Origin: Ichthyophis bannanicus
Lineage: Eukaryota > Chordata > Amphibia > Gymnophiona > Ichthyophiidae
Direction of reading: 5' to 3'
Assembly (NCBI GenBank): GCA_033557465.1
Contig: CM066031.1
Span: forward strand, 1,072,022,444 to 1,072,086,443
Length of the DNA stretch: 64,000 nt
The stretch's first letter is position 1; each line of letters begins with the position of its first letter. The notes below the pieces were generated by a model. That model was not told where the DNA came from and searched no databases. It saw nothing but the letters and a program-made list of their open reading frames with translations. This document shows positions 20,871-31,758 of the stretch, piece by piece. The translations under genes were made by a program, and so were the position numbers.

Positions 20871-21189
20871 AAAAGTTTGAGACTAGCAAATACACTGTAT
20901 TTTATTAATGTTACATGAAACAACAATGAATATTTCAATAAAAGTGAAATTGCAGCTCAAATAATATTGTTTGTAATTATTATTTAAAATTGTCCATTTC
21001 TTTTAGTAATCATCTATCTTAATTTAATTTGCTTATAGGCAATGTGGTGTACATATGATCTTCTGTAATGTAGTCAAACTCAAAGGTCCACCTATAACAC
21101 AACTTCAACTATCATTATGTAGCACACACAAATTTACTTTTGCTTAAAAATCTGAACAGATGATATTTTTTGCACACACAGGTGGTTAT

Positions 21190-22652
21190 TCTGAATTCTG
21201 TTTAGTGGGTCTGACGTCTGATCCAGACCCGCAAAACGGCTGGGCAGCCTGCCGGGGATAGAGCTCCCCATAAGAACAGGTGATTTGTACTGGACGCTCT
21301 GTTCGTGGGAGGGAGGGGGCAGGACAGAGGCGGAGCCAGGGCAGGCAGTGGGCAGAGACTGATCCCGGACATACACGGCCAATTCTGAGGTCACCATGGC
21401 ACTGTGGCTTCATTCAGGAACCTGGCTATGCTAGATGGGGATCGGGAGGATGTGTGGCCAATCAGAATTGGGAAACAGCCTGCACACTCAGGCAAGTAGA
21501 CCCGATTCTGATTCTGCGACCTCTTAGTCTATAAAAAATTAGATGGAACATTTGGTGCAAGGAGCTCTTTGCTCTCAGGGAACAAGTACGATCTCTGGAG
21601 GCTAAAGTAGCAGACTTGGAGGAGTTAAGGAAGATAGAGAGGTATATAGACGAGACCTACAGAAACAGAGTACTGAAGTCCCACCTCCAGTCTGGCAGTC
21701 TCTATGTTGCCATGGAGGAGAGAGGTCACGTGAAAGGAGAGCATCACCTTGTTGTGGCAGGAAGTGATCCTATAGCTAGGACCTGTCCTCCAGGTGATAT
21801 AAAAACCCTCTCGCACAGAGGTAGCTTCTCCAGGGTCATGTGACCATGAGTGAAGGGTTAGGACAGCTATTATAGTTGGCAATTCGATCATTAAGCATGT
21901 GGATGGCTGGTCAACATGAAGATCGCCTGGTAACATGCCTGATTGGTGCTAAGGTAGCAGGCCTCACACACCACCTAGACAAGGTTTTAGATGGTGCTAG
22001 GGAGGAGCCTGATGTCCTGGTACATGTTGGTATCAATGACATTGGACTGTGTGGGAGGGAGGTTTTGGAGGCCAAATTAAGACTTTGAGGTAGGAAGTTG
22101 AAATTCAGAACCTCCAAGATAGCAATCTCCAAAATGCTTCTTGTTCCACGTGCAGGACCCAAAAGGCAGGCAGAGCTCCAGCGTCTCAATGTGTGGATGA
22201 GACAATGGTGCAATGAAGAGGGTTTTGGCAACACTCTGGGGAAGAGGGAAATCTTTTCCAAAAGCATGGGCTCCACTTTAACAGGGGTGGATCCAGGCTT
22301 CTGGAATTAACCCTTAAAGGAGAGAGCAGCTTTTAAACTAGGTAATAGGAGAAAGTCCACAGCCACCAAGTTTAGCAAGGATACTAGCAAAAGAGGGAAG
22401 TTGGGGCATCATGATAGTTGCGGTTCAAAGATAAAAGTAAACCATATCCCTTGTCAACTGATAACCAGATTGTTAATATGAATAAAATACAATCTCTAAA
22501 ATTCCCGTATGCAAATGCTGGTAGTCTAAAAGATTAGATGAGAGAGCTAGAATACAAAACACTAAATGAAAGGCTAGATATAACTGGCATCTCAGAGACC
22601 TAGTGGAAGGTGGATAAACAATGCGATACTGTGATACTTGGATACAAACTAT
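21190..22652 (+). mobile_element. CR1-A LINE, block 1: 5' region, ORF1, start of ORF2
   Basis: Oldest CR1 of this part, on the plus strand. 21190-21555 is a GC-rich stretch that may be its 5' UTR with promoter. ORF1 follows, then the first part of the ORF2 endonuclease (about 22480-22652). The element continues after an RTE insertion at 25731 and after a CR1-B insertion at 34355. The boundary at 21190 is uncertain. Confidence 0.75.
21556..22330 (+). pseudogene. CR1-A ORF1, SGNH esterase domain, broken
   Basis: Matches CR1-B ORF1 along its length: coiled-coil start (REQVRSLEAKVADLEEL), a variable middle, and the SGNH esterase blocks. The GTND block reads GIND here, and the DGFHL block is destroyed. 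Frameshifts occur near 21840, 22090 and 22230. CR1 ORF1 proteins bind RNA and many carry an esterase-like domain of unclear role. Confidence 0.8.
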
Positions 22653-22662
22653 GTTGTTGTTG

Positions 22663-24741
22663 TTAAGTGCCGTCGAGTCTGAGTGGACTCATGGTGACCC
22701 TCTGGATAGCTATCCTAAATTGTGTTCGGTCTTCAGTCAGGCGGCTCATTGTTGACAGACTGGTACCCGTAGCTGCTGTTATTGTATCGATCCATCTCAT
22801 TGCTGGCCTTCCTCTTTTGTGTTGACCTTCTATCTTGCCAGGCATGATGTCTTTCTCTAATGATCTCTCTCTTCGCATGATGTGTCCAAAGTATAAAAAT
22901 TGAAGTCTTGTCATCTGAGCTTCTAAAGAAAGCTTAGGTTTGATCTCTAGTACCGACTGGTTTGTTCTTCGGGCAGTCCATGGTATACACAGTATTCGTC
23001 GCCAGCACCATAATTCAAAGGCATCAATTTTCTTCCTGTCTAACTTTTTCACTGTCCAGCTTTCACAGCCATATGATATTGAAAATACCATGGCTTGAAC
23101 AAGTCGAATCTTTGTATGGAGAGAGACATCTCTGCTCTCGAGAATCTTATCTAGGTCTTTCATAGCCATTCTGCCAAGAACAATGCGTCGTCTGATTTCT
23201 TGACTACTTGTTGCTTCTTTATTGATAGTTGATCCAAGTACTGTAGGTTAAAGTTGTTCATGATTTCAATTTCTTCTCCTTCAATGATGAACCTGTTGAT
23301 TATGCCAGTTGTCATGATCTTTGTCTTCTTTACATTAAGGTGCAGGCCCATTTTGAGACTATGTTCTTTGATTGTGAGAAGCAAATGTTTCAGATCATCT
23401 TCACTTTCAGCCAGTAATGTGGTATCATCAGCATAGCGAAGGTTGTTGATGAGTCTTCCACCAATCTTCACACCTCTGTTGTCTTCATACAATCCTGCTT
23501 CTCTGATGATTTGTTCTGCATATAAATTAAACAGATAGGGGAAAAGTATGCAGCCTTGTCTTACATCTTTGCTTATTTGAAACCATTCTGTTTCTCCTTG
23601 TTCCGTTTGAACTGTTGCTTCTTGATCAATGTACAGATTGTGAAAGAGTACAATCAGGGGTTCTGGTATACCGATGCTTCTTAATGTGGCCCAGAGTTTC
23701 TCATGGTTTACACAGTCAAAAGCCTTGCTATAGTCGATAAAGCACAAATAGATATCCTTTTGGTATTCTTTAGTCTTTTCAAGGATCCATCTCACTTTTG
23801 CAACGATGTCTCTCGTTCCTCACCCTTTCCTGAACCCTGCTTGCACTTCAGGTAGTTCTTGTTCCAGATATGGTTGTAGTCTCTTTTGAATAATCTTCAG
23901 TAGAATTTTGCTGGCATGTGGGATCAGAGCGATTGTGCGATAATTTCCACAGTCAGTTGGATCACCTTTCTTTAGTATTGGTATAAACACAGATCTTTTC
24001 CAGTCAGTTGGCCATGATGTTGTCTTCCATATTTCTTGGCAGAGCCTTGTAAGTATGGTAACAGCTGCATCAGATTGCTGTAATACTTCTATGGGAATGC
24101 TATCAATGCCTGGTGCTTTGTTCTTTGATAAGGCTTTCAATGCTGCTTCAACTTCTTCTTTCATCACCAATGGTTACTGATCATAAGGTACAGGCTGAAA
24201 CAGCTGTTGGTCCACTTGATCTTTATCATATAAAAACTCTGTATATTTCTTCCACCTTTTCTTAATCTTCTCAGCATCATTCAACATAGAATCTTGAGCA
24301 TCTTGTAACATTCCAATTCGAGGCTGGAACTTTTTCTTTAACTCTCGTAGCATTAGGAAGGCCGATCTTGTTCTTCTTCCTCTAATAGTTTCTGCTTCTA
24401 TTTCCTTGCATGCGTCGTTGTAGTAATTTTCCTTGTCCTGTCTTGCTGCATGTTGGAAATCTCTGAGTTCTGTGAATGTCTTTCTTTCTTCTCTGGCTTT
24501 AGCTTCTCTGCGTTTCTGGGCAATTTTCAGAGTTTCTTCTGTCATCCATTTTGGCCGTTTTTTATTTTTCACCTTTTGTAGAGACTTCTCGCTTTCTTCC
24601 AACACAACCTTCTTGATGTCATTCCATAACTCTTCTGGAGCTCTGTCATTTGTATCTAAAGCAGCAAATCGATTTTGCAGGCAGTCTTTAAATTCCAGTG
24701 GTATATTCTCAAGGTCATATTTTGCTGCATTCATGAGTGGT
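22663..24741 (-). pseudogene. RTE/BovB-like reverse transcriptase
   Basis: Four consecutive open pieces in order: linker (24734-24174), RT N-terminal part with KAPGIDSIPIEVLQ and FIPILKKGDPTDCGNYRTI (24170-23820), RT core with CFIDYSKAFDCVNH, VRQGCI and YADD in RYADDTTLL (23795-23160), and the C-terminal region with CESWTVKKLDR and GHIMRRERSLEKDIM (23169-22663). The catalytic boxes are intact, but at least three frame breaks separate the pieces, so no full protein can be made. Confidence 0.9.
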
Positions 24742-25693
24742 TTTGCTCTTTTTCAACTTTAGCTTGAGTTTGCATACTAGTAGTTGATGATCTGTACCAC
24801 AGTCGGCTCCAGGTTTTGTCTTTGTTGATGTTATAGAGCTTTACCATCGTTGACTTCCACAGATGTAGTCAATTCGATTTTTATACAATCCATTGGGTGA
24901 AGTCCATGTTACAGTCGCCGCTTGGGTTGCTGGAAGAAGGTGTTTGAGATGAGTAGATCGTTGCTCTTGCAGAATTCTATCAGTCTTTCTCCAGCTTCAT
25001 TTCTGTTGCAAGTCCATATTTTCCAAATACTTTGCCTTCTTCTTTGTTACCAACCTTTGCGTTCCAGTCACCCATGACTATCAGGATATCCTGTTTGCAT
25101 GTTCTGTCAATTTCAGCTTGTACTTGTTCATAGAACTCTTCAGTTTCATTCTCTACTGCAGCTGTTGTTGGGGCATATACTTGAATTATAGTTGTGTTGA
25201 TAAGCATTCCTTGTAGAAGAATAGAGATTAAGCATTCACTGACTGCATTGTATTTCATTACAGTTCTTGCAAGTTTCTTCTTTATTATAAATGCAACACC
25301 ATTTCTTCTTTGTCTTTCATTTCCAGCATAGTAGACCATGTGATCATCTGATGCAAAGTGCCCGATGCGAGTCCATTTCAGTTCTCTGACACCCAACAGA
25401 TCAAGTTGTACACATTCCATTTCATTCTTGACCACCTCCAGCGTCTCTTGGTTCATGCTTCGTACATTCCATGTTCCAATGTGTAAGACATCTTTACAGC
25501 TTCTGACTCTTATTTCATGTACAGCTACATCAGCAGTCAGACATCCCGAGGGCTTTGATCCAACCACATCATAAATGCTGGCTTTATTCTGAAAAGTCTT
25601 CAGCACTTCCCCAGTAGCTAGTTGAGTGCCTTCCAACCTGGGGTTCTCATCTTCCAGCACTATAGCACAATTTGTTTTGTTGTAACTATCCAT
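24742..25693 (-). pseudogene. RTE/BovB-like APE endonuclease domain
   Basis: The first 237 codons (25693-24980) show the LINE AP-endonuclease blocks: LHIGTWNVRSM, LLGVRELKWT, GVAFIIKKKL, IIQVYAPTTAA and IVMGDWNAKVG. Such enzymes nick the target DNA. The normal RELW/N-type LxETK box reads VRELKW. A frameshift near 24980 shifts the last part (YKNQIDYI block with the DHxLL-like end) to another frame, ending about 24742. Confidence 0.85.
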
Positions 25694-25730
25694 TGGGTAG
25701 TTTATACTGTGATATTTGGATACAAACTAT

Positions 25731-27071
25731 ATTGCAATGATAAGATAGATCAAATTGGTGGAGGGGTACTGCTCTGTTAGAGAGGAGTCACGCAGGATTA
25801 AAATTTTGCAGGAAACAAAATACACTGTAGAATCTCTAAGGATAGCAATGCCACATAAAAAGGGAAAGGCAATGGCAGTGGAGGAGTTCTACTGTCTGTC
25901 TGGCCAGAATGAACAGATGAATGATAAAATGCTAAAAGAAATCAGGGAAGCTAACAAAAGTTACAACACAGTAATAATGGGTGATTTCAATTACCCCGGT
26001 ATTGACTGGGTCAATGTCACTGCAGGACATGCTAGGGAGATAGCTTCTAGATGAAATAAATGACTGCTTCTTGGAGCAGCTAGTTCATGAATTGACAAGA
26101 GGAGGAAATTATTCTGGATCTAGTCCTTAGTGAAACACAAAATCTGGTGCAGAAGATAAGGGTGTTGATGCCACTTGGCAATAGTAATCATAGCATGATT
26201 GCATTTGATTTAACAAATGGAAGAAGGACAGCAAGGAAATCTACAGTACTATCTTTTAACTTTCAAAAGGGAGACTTTGATAAAATGAGAAAAATAGTTA
26301 AGAAAAAATGAAAAGAAGCAGCTGCAAAGGTTAAAGGTTTATATCAAGCATGGGCATTGTTTAAAATACTATCTTGGAAGCCCACACCACATGTATTCCA
26401 AGATGGAAGTAAGGCCAAAAAACTGCCAGCATGTTTTAAAGTTGAGGTCAGATATGCTTTGTAGCCAAAAAAGCATCTTTCAGGAATTGGAAAAAGGAAC
26501 CAAATGATGAAAATGGGAAACAACATAAGCACTGGCAAGTTAGATGCAAGGCACTGATAAAGCAAGCAAGGAGTGAATTTGAAAAAAAAAACTTGCATGG
26601 AAGCAAAACCAAAAAATAAAAACAATTTTCAAGTACATTCGTAGAAAAAAACCTGTGAGAGTCAGTTGGACCATTAGATGATACTATACTATTCTGTATT
26701 AACACTGGTTGTTTATCTTATTGTTTTTGGTCACATGATGTTATATGTAAAACAAACTCCGATTTGTTAACTGTTGTTTATTGTGAACTGCAATTGAACT
26801 GTGGAAGATGCGGTATATAAATCATTGTTAAATAAATAAAATAAATAAATGATAAAGGAGTAAAAGTGGCAATAAGGGAGGACTAGGCCATAGAAGAGAG
26901 ATTTAAATAATTCTTTGCTTTAGCCTTTTTTAAAGAAGATGTAGGGAAGTTAACCATGCCTGAAATGGCATTTAAAAGTGATGTATCAGAAGAATTGAAA
27001 TAAATTTATAAACCAGGAAGATGTATTACAACTATTTGATAAACTAAAGAGTAGCAAATCACCTAGACTGG
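25731..27071 (+). pseudogene. CR1-A LINE, block 2: ORF2 endonuclease to RT start
   Basis: Continues block 1 directly after the RTE duplication. Recognisable: VIMGDFNYPGIDWVNVTAGHARE (endonuclease block, about 25970-26040), ILDLVLS-like and LGNSNHSMI-like blocks (about 26110-26200), the basic linker (26270-26680), and the RT start (KSSKSPRL near 27050-27071). Frame breaks are frequent. It is interrupted by an L2-like tail (26683-26848) and by CR1-B at 27072. Confidence 0.85.
26683..26848 (+). repeat. L2-like 3' end inserted in CR1-A
   Basis: About 165 bp ending in AAGATGCGGTATATAAAT and AATAAA units. The CR1 frame resumes at GATAAAGG after it, and a short ATGAT word occurs at both edges as a possible target duplication. 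It is the same family as positions 1-165. Confidence 0.65.
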
Positions 27072-27085
27072 CTAAAGTAGCAGAC

Positions 27086-27838
27086 TTGGAAAACATAAGA
27101 CAGACAGAGAGGTACAAAGACGAGACCTACAGGGATATAGTCCTGAAGTCCCACCTCCAGTCTGGCAGCACCCCTGTTGCCATGGAGGAGAGAGGTCACA
27201 TGACAGGAGAGCATCACCCTGGTGTGGCAGGAAGTGATCCTGTAACTAGGACCTGTCCTCCAGGTGATGTAAAACCCTCTCGCACCGAGGAAGTTTCTCC
27301 AGGGCCATGTGCCCATGAGGGAAGGGTTAGGACAGCCGTTAAAGTTGGTGATTCGATCATTAGGCATGTAGATAGCTGGGTGGCTGGTGGACGTGAGGAT
27401 CGCCTGGTAAAATGCCTGCCTGGTGCGAAGGTAGCGGACCTCACGCGCCACCTAGATAAGGCCTTAGATAGTGCTGGGGAGGAGTCTGCTGTCTTGGTAC
27501 ATGTCGGTACCAATGACATAGGAAAATGTGGTAGGGAGGTTCTGGAGGCAAAATTTAGGCTTTTAGGTAGGAAGTTGAAATCCAGAACTTCCAGGGTAGC
27601 ATTCTCCGAAATGCTTCCTGTTCGACGCGCAGGACCCAAAAGGCAGGCAGAGCTCCGGAGTCTCAATGCGTGGATGAGACAATGGTGCAGAGATGAGGGT
27701 TTTGGATTTGTTAGGAACTGGGGAACATTCTGGGGAAAGGAGGGGCTCTTCCGAAGGGATGGGTTTCACCTTAACCGGGATGGAACCAGGCTGCTGGCAT
27801 TAACCTTTAAAAAGGAGATAGAGCAGCTTTTAAACTAG
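27086..27838 (+). CDS. CR1-B ORF1, SGNH esterase protein, copy 1
   Basis: 250 codons open. Residues 1-25 are the end of a coiled coil; the SGNH/GDSL esterase blocks follow: GDS at 88-90 with the nucleophile serine, GTND at 141-144, and DGFHLN at 225-230 with the catalytic aspartate-histidine pair. CR1 ORF1 proteins are RNA-binding partners of ORF2; the esterase-like domain may act on lipids or esters, but its role is not settled. The first codon listed is a TTG inside the protein: the true N-terminus is missing and the frame is continuous upstream with CR1-A sequence. Confidence 0.85.
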   Translation: MENIRQTERYKDETYRDIVLKSHLQSGSTPVAMEERGHMTGEHHPGVAGSDPVTRTCPPGDVKPSRTEEVSPGPCAHEGRVRTAVKVGDSIIRHVDSWVAGGREDRLVKCLPGAKVADLTRHLDKALDSAGEESAVLVHVGTNDIGKCGREVLEAKFRLLGRKLKSRTSRVAFSEMLPVRRAGPKRQAELRSLNAWMRQWCRDEGFGFVRNWGTFWGKEGLFRRDGFHLNRDGTRLLALTFKKEIEQLLN

Positions 27839-27873
27839 ATATTAGGGGAAAGCCGACAGTCGCCCAAGAGCGG

Positions 27874-29152
27874 ATGGTTCGGAAGAATGTATCCTTGAAG
27901 GATACTACCAAAAGCAGAGAGGTTCCACAAAAGAGTAAAGTAGCCCAAATGCCCTCAAGTATGGAGCAGACAGAGCTTAAAGATCCCAATTTACCCATGT
28001 CTAACAATAGCCAAATTAACATGAATAAAATACATTCTCTAAAATGCTTGTATGCAAATGCTAGAAGTCTAAAGAATAAGATGGGAGAGTTAGAATATAT
28101 AGCACTAAATGAAAGGTTACATATGATTGGAATATCAGAGACATGGTGGAAGGAAGACAACCAGTGGGACACTGTGATACCTGGGTACAAACTATATCGT
28201 AATGATAGAGCTTTTCAAATTGGTGGAGGGGTTGCGCTCTATGTTAGAAAGGCTTAAAGTTTTGCAGGAAACAAAATCTGCTGTAGAATCTATATGGATT
28301 GAAATTCCATATAAAAGGGGGAAGGCAATGGCAGTGGGGGTGTACTATCGAGCACCTGGCCAGAATGACCAAATGGATGATGAAATGCTCAAAGAAATCA
28401 ATGAAGCTAACAAAAGTTACAGCGCAGTAATAATAATGGGTGATTTCAATTACCCCGGTATCGACTGGGTCAGTGTCACGTCAGGACATGCTAGGGAGAT
28501 AAAGTTCCTAGATGAAATAAATGACTGCTTCTTGGAGCAGCTGGTTCATGAACCGACCAGAGGGGAAGCCATATTAGACCTAGTCCTTAGTGGAACACCA
28601 GATCTAGTGCAAGAGATAAGGGTGTTGGGGCCACTTGGCAATAGTGATCATAGCATGATCGCCTTTGATTTAATTAGTGGAGGAGGGATAGTAAGGAAAT
28701 CCACAGTACTACCTTTTAACTTTCGAAAGGGAGACTATGATAAAATGAGGAAAACAGTTAAGAAAAAACTAAAAGGAGCAGTTGCGAAGGTTAAAGACGT
28801 ACAACAAGCTTGGGTGTTGTTGAAAAATACTATCTTGGAAGCCCAGACCAGCTGTATTCCACGCTTTAGGAAAAGTGGAAGGAAGTCCAAAAAACTGCCA
28901 GCATGGTTTAAAGGTGAGGTCAGAGATGCTGTTGTTGCCAAAAGAGCATCTTTCAGGAAATGGAAAAAAGAGACAAACGATGAAACCTGGAAACAGCACA
29001 AGCACTGGCAAGTCAAATGCAAGGCATTGATAAGGCAGGCAAAGAGAGAATTTGAGAAGAAGCTTGCTGCGGAAGCAAAAACGCGAAATAAAGACCTTTT
29101 CAAGTACATTCGTAGAAAAAAACCTGTGAGAGTCAGTTGGACCATTAGATGA
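27874..29152 (+). pseudogene. CR1-B ORF2 endonuclease, copy 1, chimeric end
   Basis: Two frames overlap at 28202-28257: the first ends at KA-stop (28257), the second carries the rest, so there is a one-frame shift. The APE endonuclease blocks are seen: ANARSLKNKM, ISETWWKEDN, VYYRAPGQND, MGDFNYPGIDW and SDHSMIAF. The end of the frame (after 29115) is CR1-A sequence and stops at 29152, with no RT. It cannot function alone. Confidence 0.88.
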
Positions 29153-29153
29153 T

Positions 29154-29319
29154 ACTATACTATTCTGTATTAACACTGGTTGTTTATCTTATTGTTTTTG
29201 GTCACATGATGTTATATGTAAAACAAACTCCGATTTGTTAACTGTTGTTTATTGTGAACTGCAATTGAACTGTGGAAGATGCGGTATATAAATCATTGTT
29301 AAATAAATAAAATAAATAA
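29154..29319 (+). repeat. L2-like 3' end, duplicated copy
   Basis: Copy of 26683-26848 brought along by the tandem duplication; no difference was noticed. Confidence 0.8.
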
Positions 29320-29556
29320 ATGATAAAGGAGTAAAAGTGGCAATAAGGGAGGACTAGGCCATAGAAGAGAGATTTAAATAATTCTTTGCTTTAGCCTTTT
29401 TTAAAGAAGATGTAGGGAAGTTAACCATGCCTGAAATGGCATTTAAAAGTGATGTATCAGAAGAATTGAAATAAATTTATAAACCAGGAAGATGTATTAC
29501 AACTATTTGATAAACTAAAGAGTAGCAAATCACCTAGACTGGCTAAAGTAGCAGAC

Positions 29557-30309
29557 TTGGAAAACATAAGACAGACAGAGAGGTACAAAGACGAGACCTA
29601 CAGGGATATAGTCCTGAAGTCCCACCTCCAGTCTGGCAGCACCCCTGTTGCCATGGAGGAGAGAGGTCACATGACAGGAGAGCATCACCCTGGTGTGGCA
29701 GGAAGTGATCCTGTAACTAGGACCTGTCCTCCAGGTGATGTAAAACCCTCTCGCACCGAGGAAGTTTCTCCAGGGCCATGTGCCCATGAGGGAAGGGTTA
29801 GGACAGCCGTTAAAGTTGGTGATTCGATCATTAGGCATGTAGATAGCTGGGTGGCTGGTGGACGTGAGGATCGCCTGGTAAAATGCCTGCCTGGTGCGAA
29901 GGTAGCGGACCTCACGCGCCACCTAGATAAGGTCTTAGATAGTGCTGGGGAGGAGTCTGCTGTCTTGGTACATGTCGGTACCAATGACATAGGAAAATGT
30001 GGTAGGGAGGTTCTGGAGGCAAAATTTAGGCTTTTAGGTAGGAAGTTGAAATCCAGAACTTCCAGGGTAGCATTCTCCGAAATGCTTCCTGTTCGACGCG
30101 CAGGACCCAAAAGGCAGGCAGAGCTCCGGAGTCTCAATGCGTGGATGAAACAATGGTGCAGAGATGAGGGTTTTGGATTTGTTAGGAACTGGGGAACATT
30201 CTGGGGAAAGGAGGGGCTCTTCCGAAGGGATGGGTTTCACCTTAACCGGGATGGAACCAGGCTGCTGGCATTAACCTTTAAAAAGGAGATAGAGCAGCTT
30301 TTAAACTAG
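29557..30309 (+). CDS. CR1-B ORF1, SGNH esterase protein, copy 2
   Basis: Same 250-codon frame as copy 1 with two amino acid changes (A to V in the ALDSA region is L-K-T/A variation at the codon of 29933, and R to K at 30148). GDS, GTND and DGFHLN blocks are intact. Being open in both copies with so few changes, the frame was intact when the duplication arose. Confidence 0.85.
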   Translation: MENIRQTERYKDETYRDIVLKSHLQSGSTPVAMEERGHMTGEHHPGVAGSDPVTRTCPPGDVKPSRTEEVSPGPCAHEGRVRTAVKVGDSIIRHVDSWVAGGREDRLVKCLPGAKVADLTRHLDKVLDSAGEESAVLVHVGTNDIGKCGREVLEAKFRLLGRKLKSRTSRVAFSEMLPVRRAGPKRQAELRSLNAWMKQWCRDEGFGFVRNWGTFWGKEGLFRRDGFHLNRDGTRLLALTFKKEIEQLLN

Positions 30310-30344
30310 ATATTAGGGGAAAGCCGACAGTCGCCCAAGAGCGG

Positions 30345-31758
30345 ATGGTTCGGAAGAATGTATCCTTGAAGGATACTACCAAAAGCAGAGAGGTTCCACA
30401 AAAGAGTAAAGTAGCCCAAATGCCCTCAAGTATGGAGCAGACAGAGCTTAAAGATCCCAATTTACCCATGTCTAACAATAGCCAAATTAACATGAATAAA
30501 ATACATTCTCTAAAATGCTTGTATGCAAATGCTAGAAGTCTAAAGAATAAGATGGGAGAGTTAGAATATATAGCACTAAATGAAAGGTTACATATGATTG
30601 GAATATCAGAGACATGGTGGAAGGAAGACAACCAGTGGGACACTGTGATACCTGGGTACAAACTATATCGTAATGATAGAGCTTTTCAAATTGGTGGAGG
30701 GGTTGCGCTCTATGTTAGAAAGGCTTAAAGTTTTGCAGGAAACAAAATCTGCTGTAGAATCTATATGGATTGAAATTCCATATAAAAGGGGGAAGGCAAT
30801 GGCAGTGGGGGTGTACTATCGAGCACCTGGCCAGAATGACCAAATGGATGATGAAATGCTCAAAGAAATCAATGAAGCTAACAAAAGTTACAGCGCAGTA
30901 ATAATAATGGGTGATTTCAATTACCCCGGTATCGACTGGGTCAGTGTCACGTCAGGACATGCTAGGGAGATAAAGTTCCTAGATGAAATAAATGACTGCT
31001 TCTTGGAGCAGCTGGTTCATGAACCGACCAGAGGGGAAGCCATATTAGACCTAGTCCTTAGTGGAACACCAGATCTAGTGCAAGAGATAAGGGTGTTGGG
31101 GCCACTTGGCAATAGTGATCATAGCATGATCGCCTTTGATTTAATTAGTGGAGGAGGGATAGTAAGGAAATCCACAGTACTACCTTTTAACTTTCGAAAG
31201 GGAGACTATGATAAAATGAGGAAAACAGTTAAGAAAAAACTAAAAGGAGCAGTTGCGAAGGTTAAAGACGTACAACAAGCTTGGGTGTTGTTGAAAAATA
31301 CTATCTTGGAAGCCCAGACCAGCTGTATTCCACGCTTTAGGAAAAGTGGAAGGAAGTCCAAAAAACTGCCAACATGGTTTAAAGGTGAGGTCAGAGATGC
31401 TGTTGTTGCCAAAAAAGCATCTTTCAGGAAATGGAAAAAAGAGACAAACGATGAAACCTGGAAACAGCACAAGCACTGGCAAGTCAAATGCAAGGCATTG
31501 ATAAGGCAGGCAAAGAGAGAATTTGAGAAGAAGCTTGCTGCGGAAGCAAAAACGCGAAATAAAGACCTTTTCAAGTACATTCGTAGCAAAAAACCTGTGA
31601 GAGAGTCAGTTGGTCCATTAGATGATAAAGGGGTTAAAGGAGCACTAAGAGGCGACAAGACGATAGCGGAGAGACTGAATGAATTCTTTGCTTCAGTCTT
31701 TACTGAGGAAGATGTAGGGATGTTACCCATGACCGAAGTGGTATTTAAAGGTGCGTAA
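30345..31758 (+). pseudogene. CR1-B ORF2, endonuclease and linker, copy 2
   Basis: Same layout as copy 1, with the same frame break near 30725. After 31586 it keeps the genuine CR1-B sequence (RESVGPLDDKGVKGALRGDKTIAERLNEFF) that leads into the RT and ends at a stop at 31756-31758, where CR1-A has a longer SDVSEEL-type stretch, so a small deletion caused the stop. The endonuclease blocks are intact. Confidence 0.88.

Larger units (their letters stand above)
18899..21182 (+). mobile_element. hAT transposon, decayed, 3' end lost
   Basis: Starts with CAATGTTCCCTCTAAGCTG, the form of a hAT terminal inverted repeat. Remnants of a hAT transposase follow up to about 20870, then AT-rich 3' sequence. 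The matching inverted repeat was not found; similarity appears to stop near 21182, just before the 5' region of CR1-A. Confidence 0.65.
22653..25704 (-). mobile_element. RTE/BovB-like LINE, nearly full length
   Basis: 3052 bp flanked by a 26-bp target duplication with one mismatch (22627-22652 and 25705-25730). The minus strand encodes an APE endonuclease and an RT and ends in ACTCGACGGCACTTAACAAC followed by AAC units, the 3' end shared by BovB LINEs and squamate SINEs. Length is close to the roughly 3.2 kb of complete BovB copies. It interrupts the endonuclease region of CR1-A. Confidence 0.9.
26645..29115 (+). repeat. Tandem duplication, unit 1 (2471 bp)
   Basis: Unit 1 contains the end of CR1-A block 2 with its L2-like tail, the A/B junction, and the 5' part of CR1-B. 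It matches unit 2 at every position compared except four single bases: 27462, 27677, 28901 and 28944 against 29933, 30148, 31372 and 31415. The repeat junction falls in a 19-bp identical stretch at 26626-26644, 29097-29115 and 31568-31586. Confidence 0.93.
29116..31586 (+). repeat. Tandem duplication, unit 2 (2471 bp)
   Basis: Second unit, about 99.8% identical to unit 1. After 31586 the sequence continues as ordinary CR1-B (TAGCAAAAAACCTG), whereas after unit 1 it continues as CR1-A (TAGAAAAAAACCTG). This shows that the unit 1/unit 2 junction is a CR1-B/CR1-A hybrid. The L2-like tail copy in this unit is at 29154-29319. Confidence 0.93.

Noticed and set aside
23254..25574. Plus-strand frames in the RTE
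   Set aside because: Antisense shadows of the endonuclease and RT pieces.
26645..31586. Tandem duplication as pure assembly error
   Set aside because: Four distinct single-base differences and an A/B hybrid junction argue for a real event, though read support is still needed, so the finding states this.
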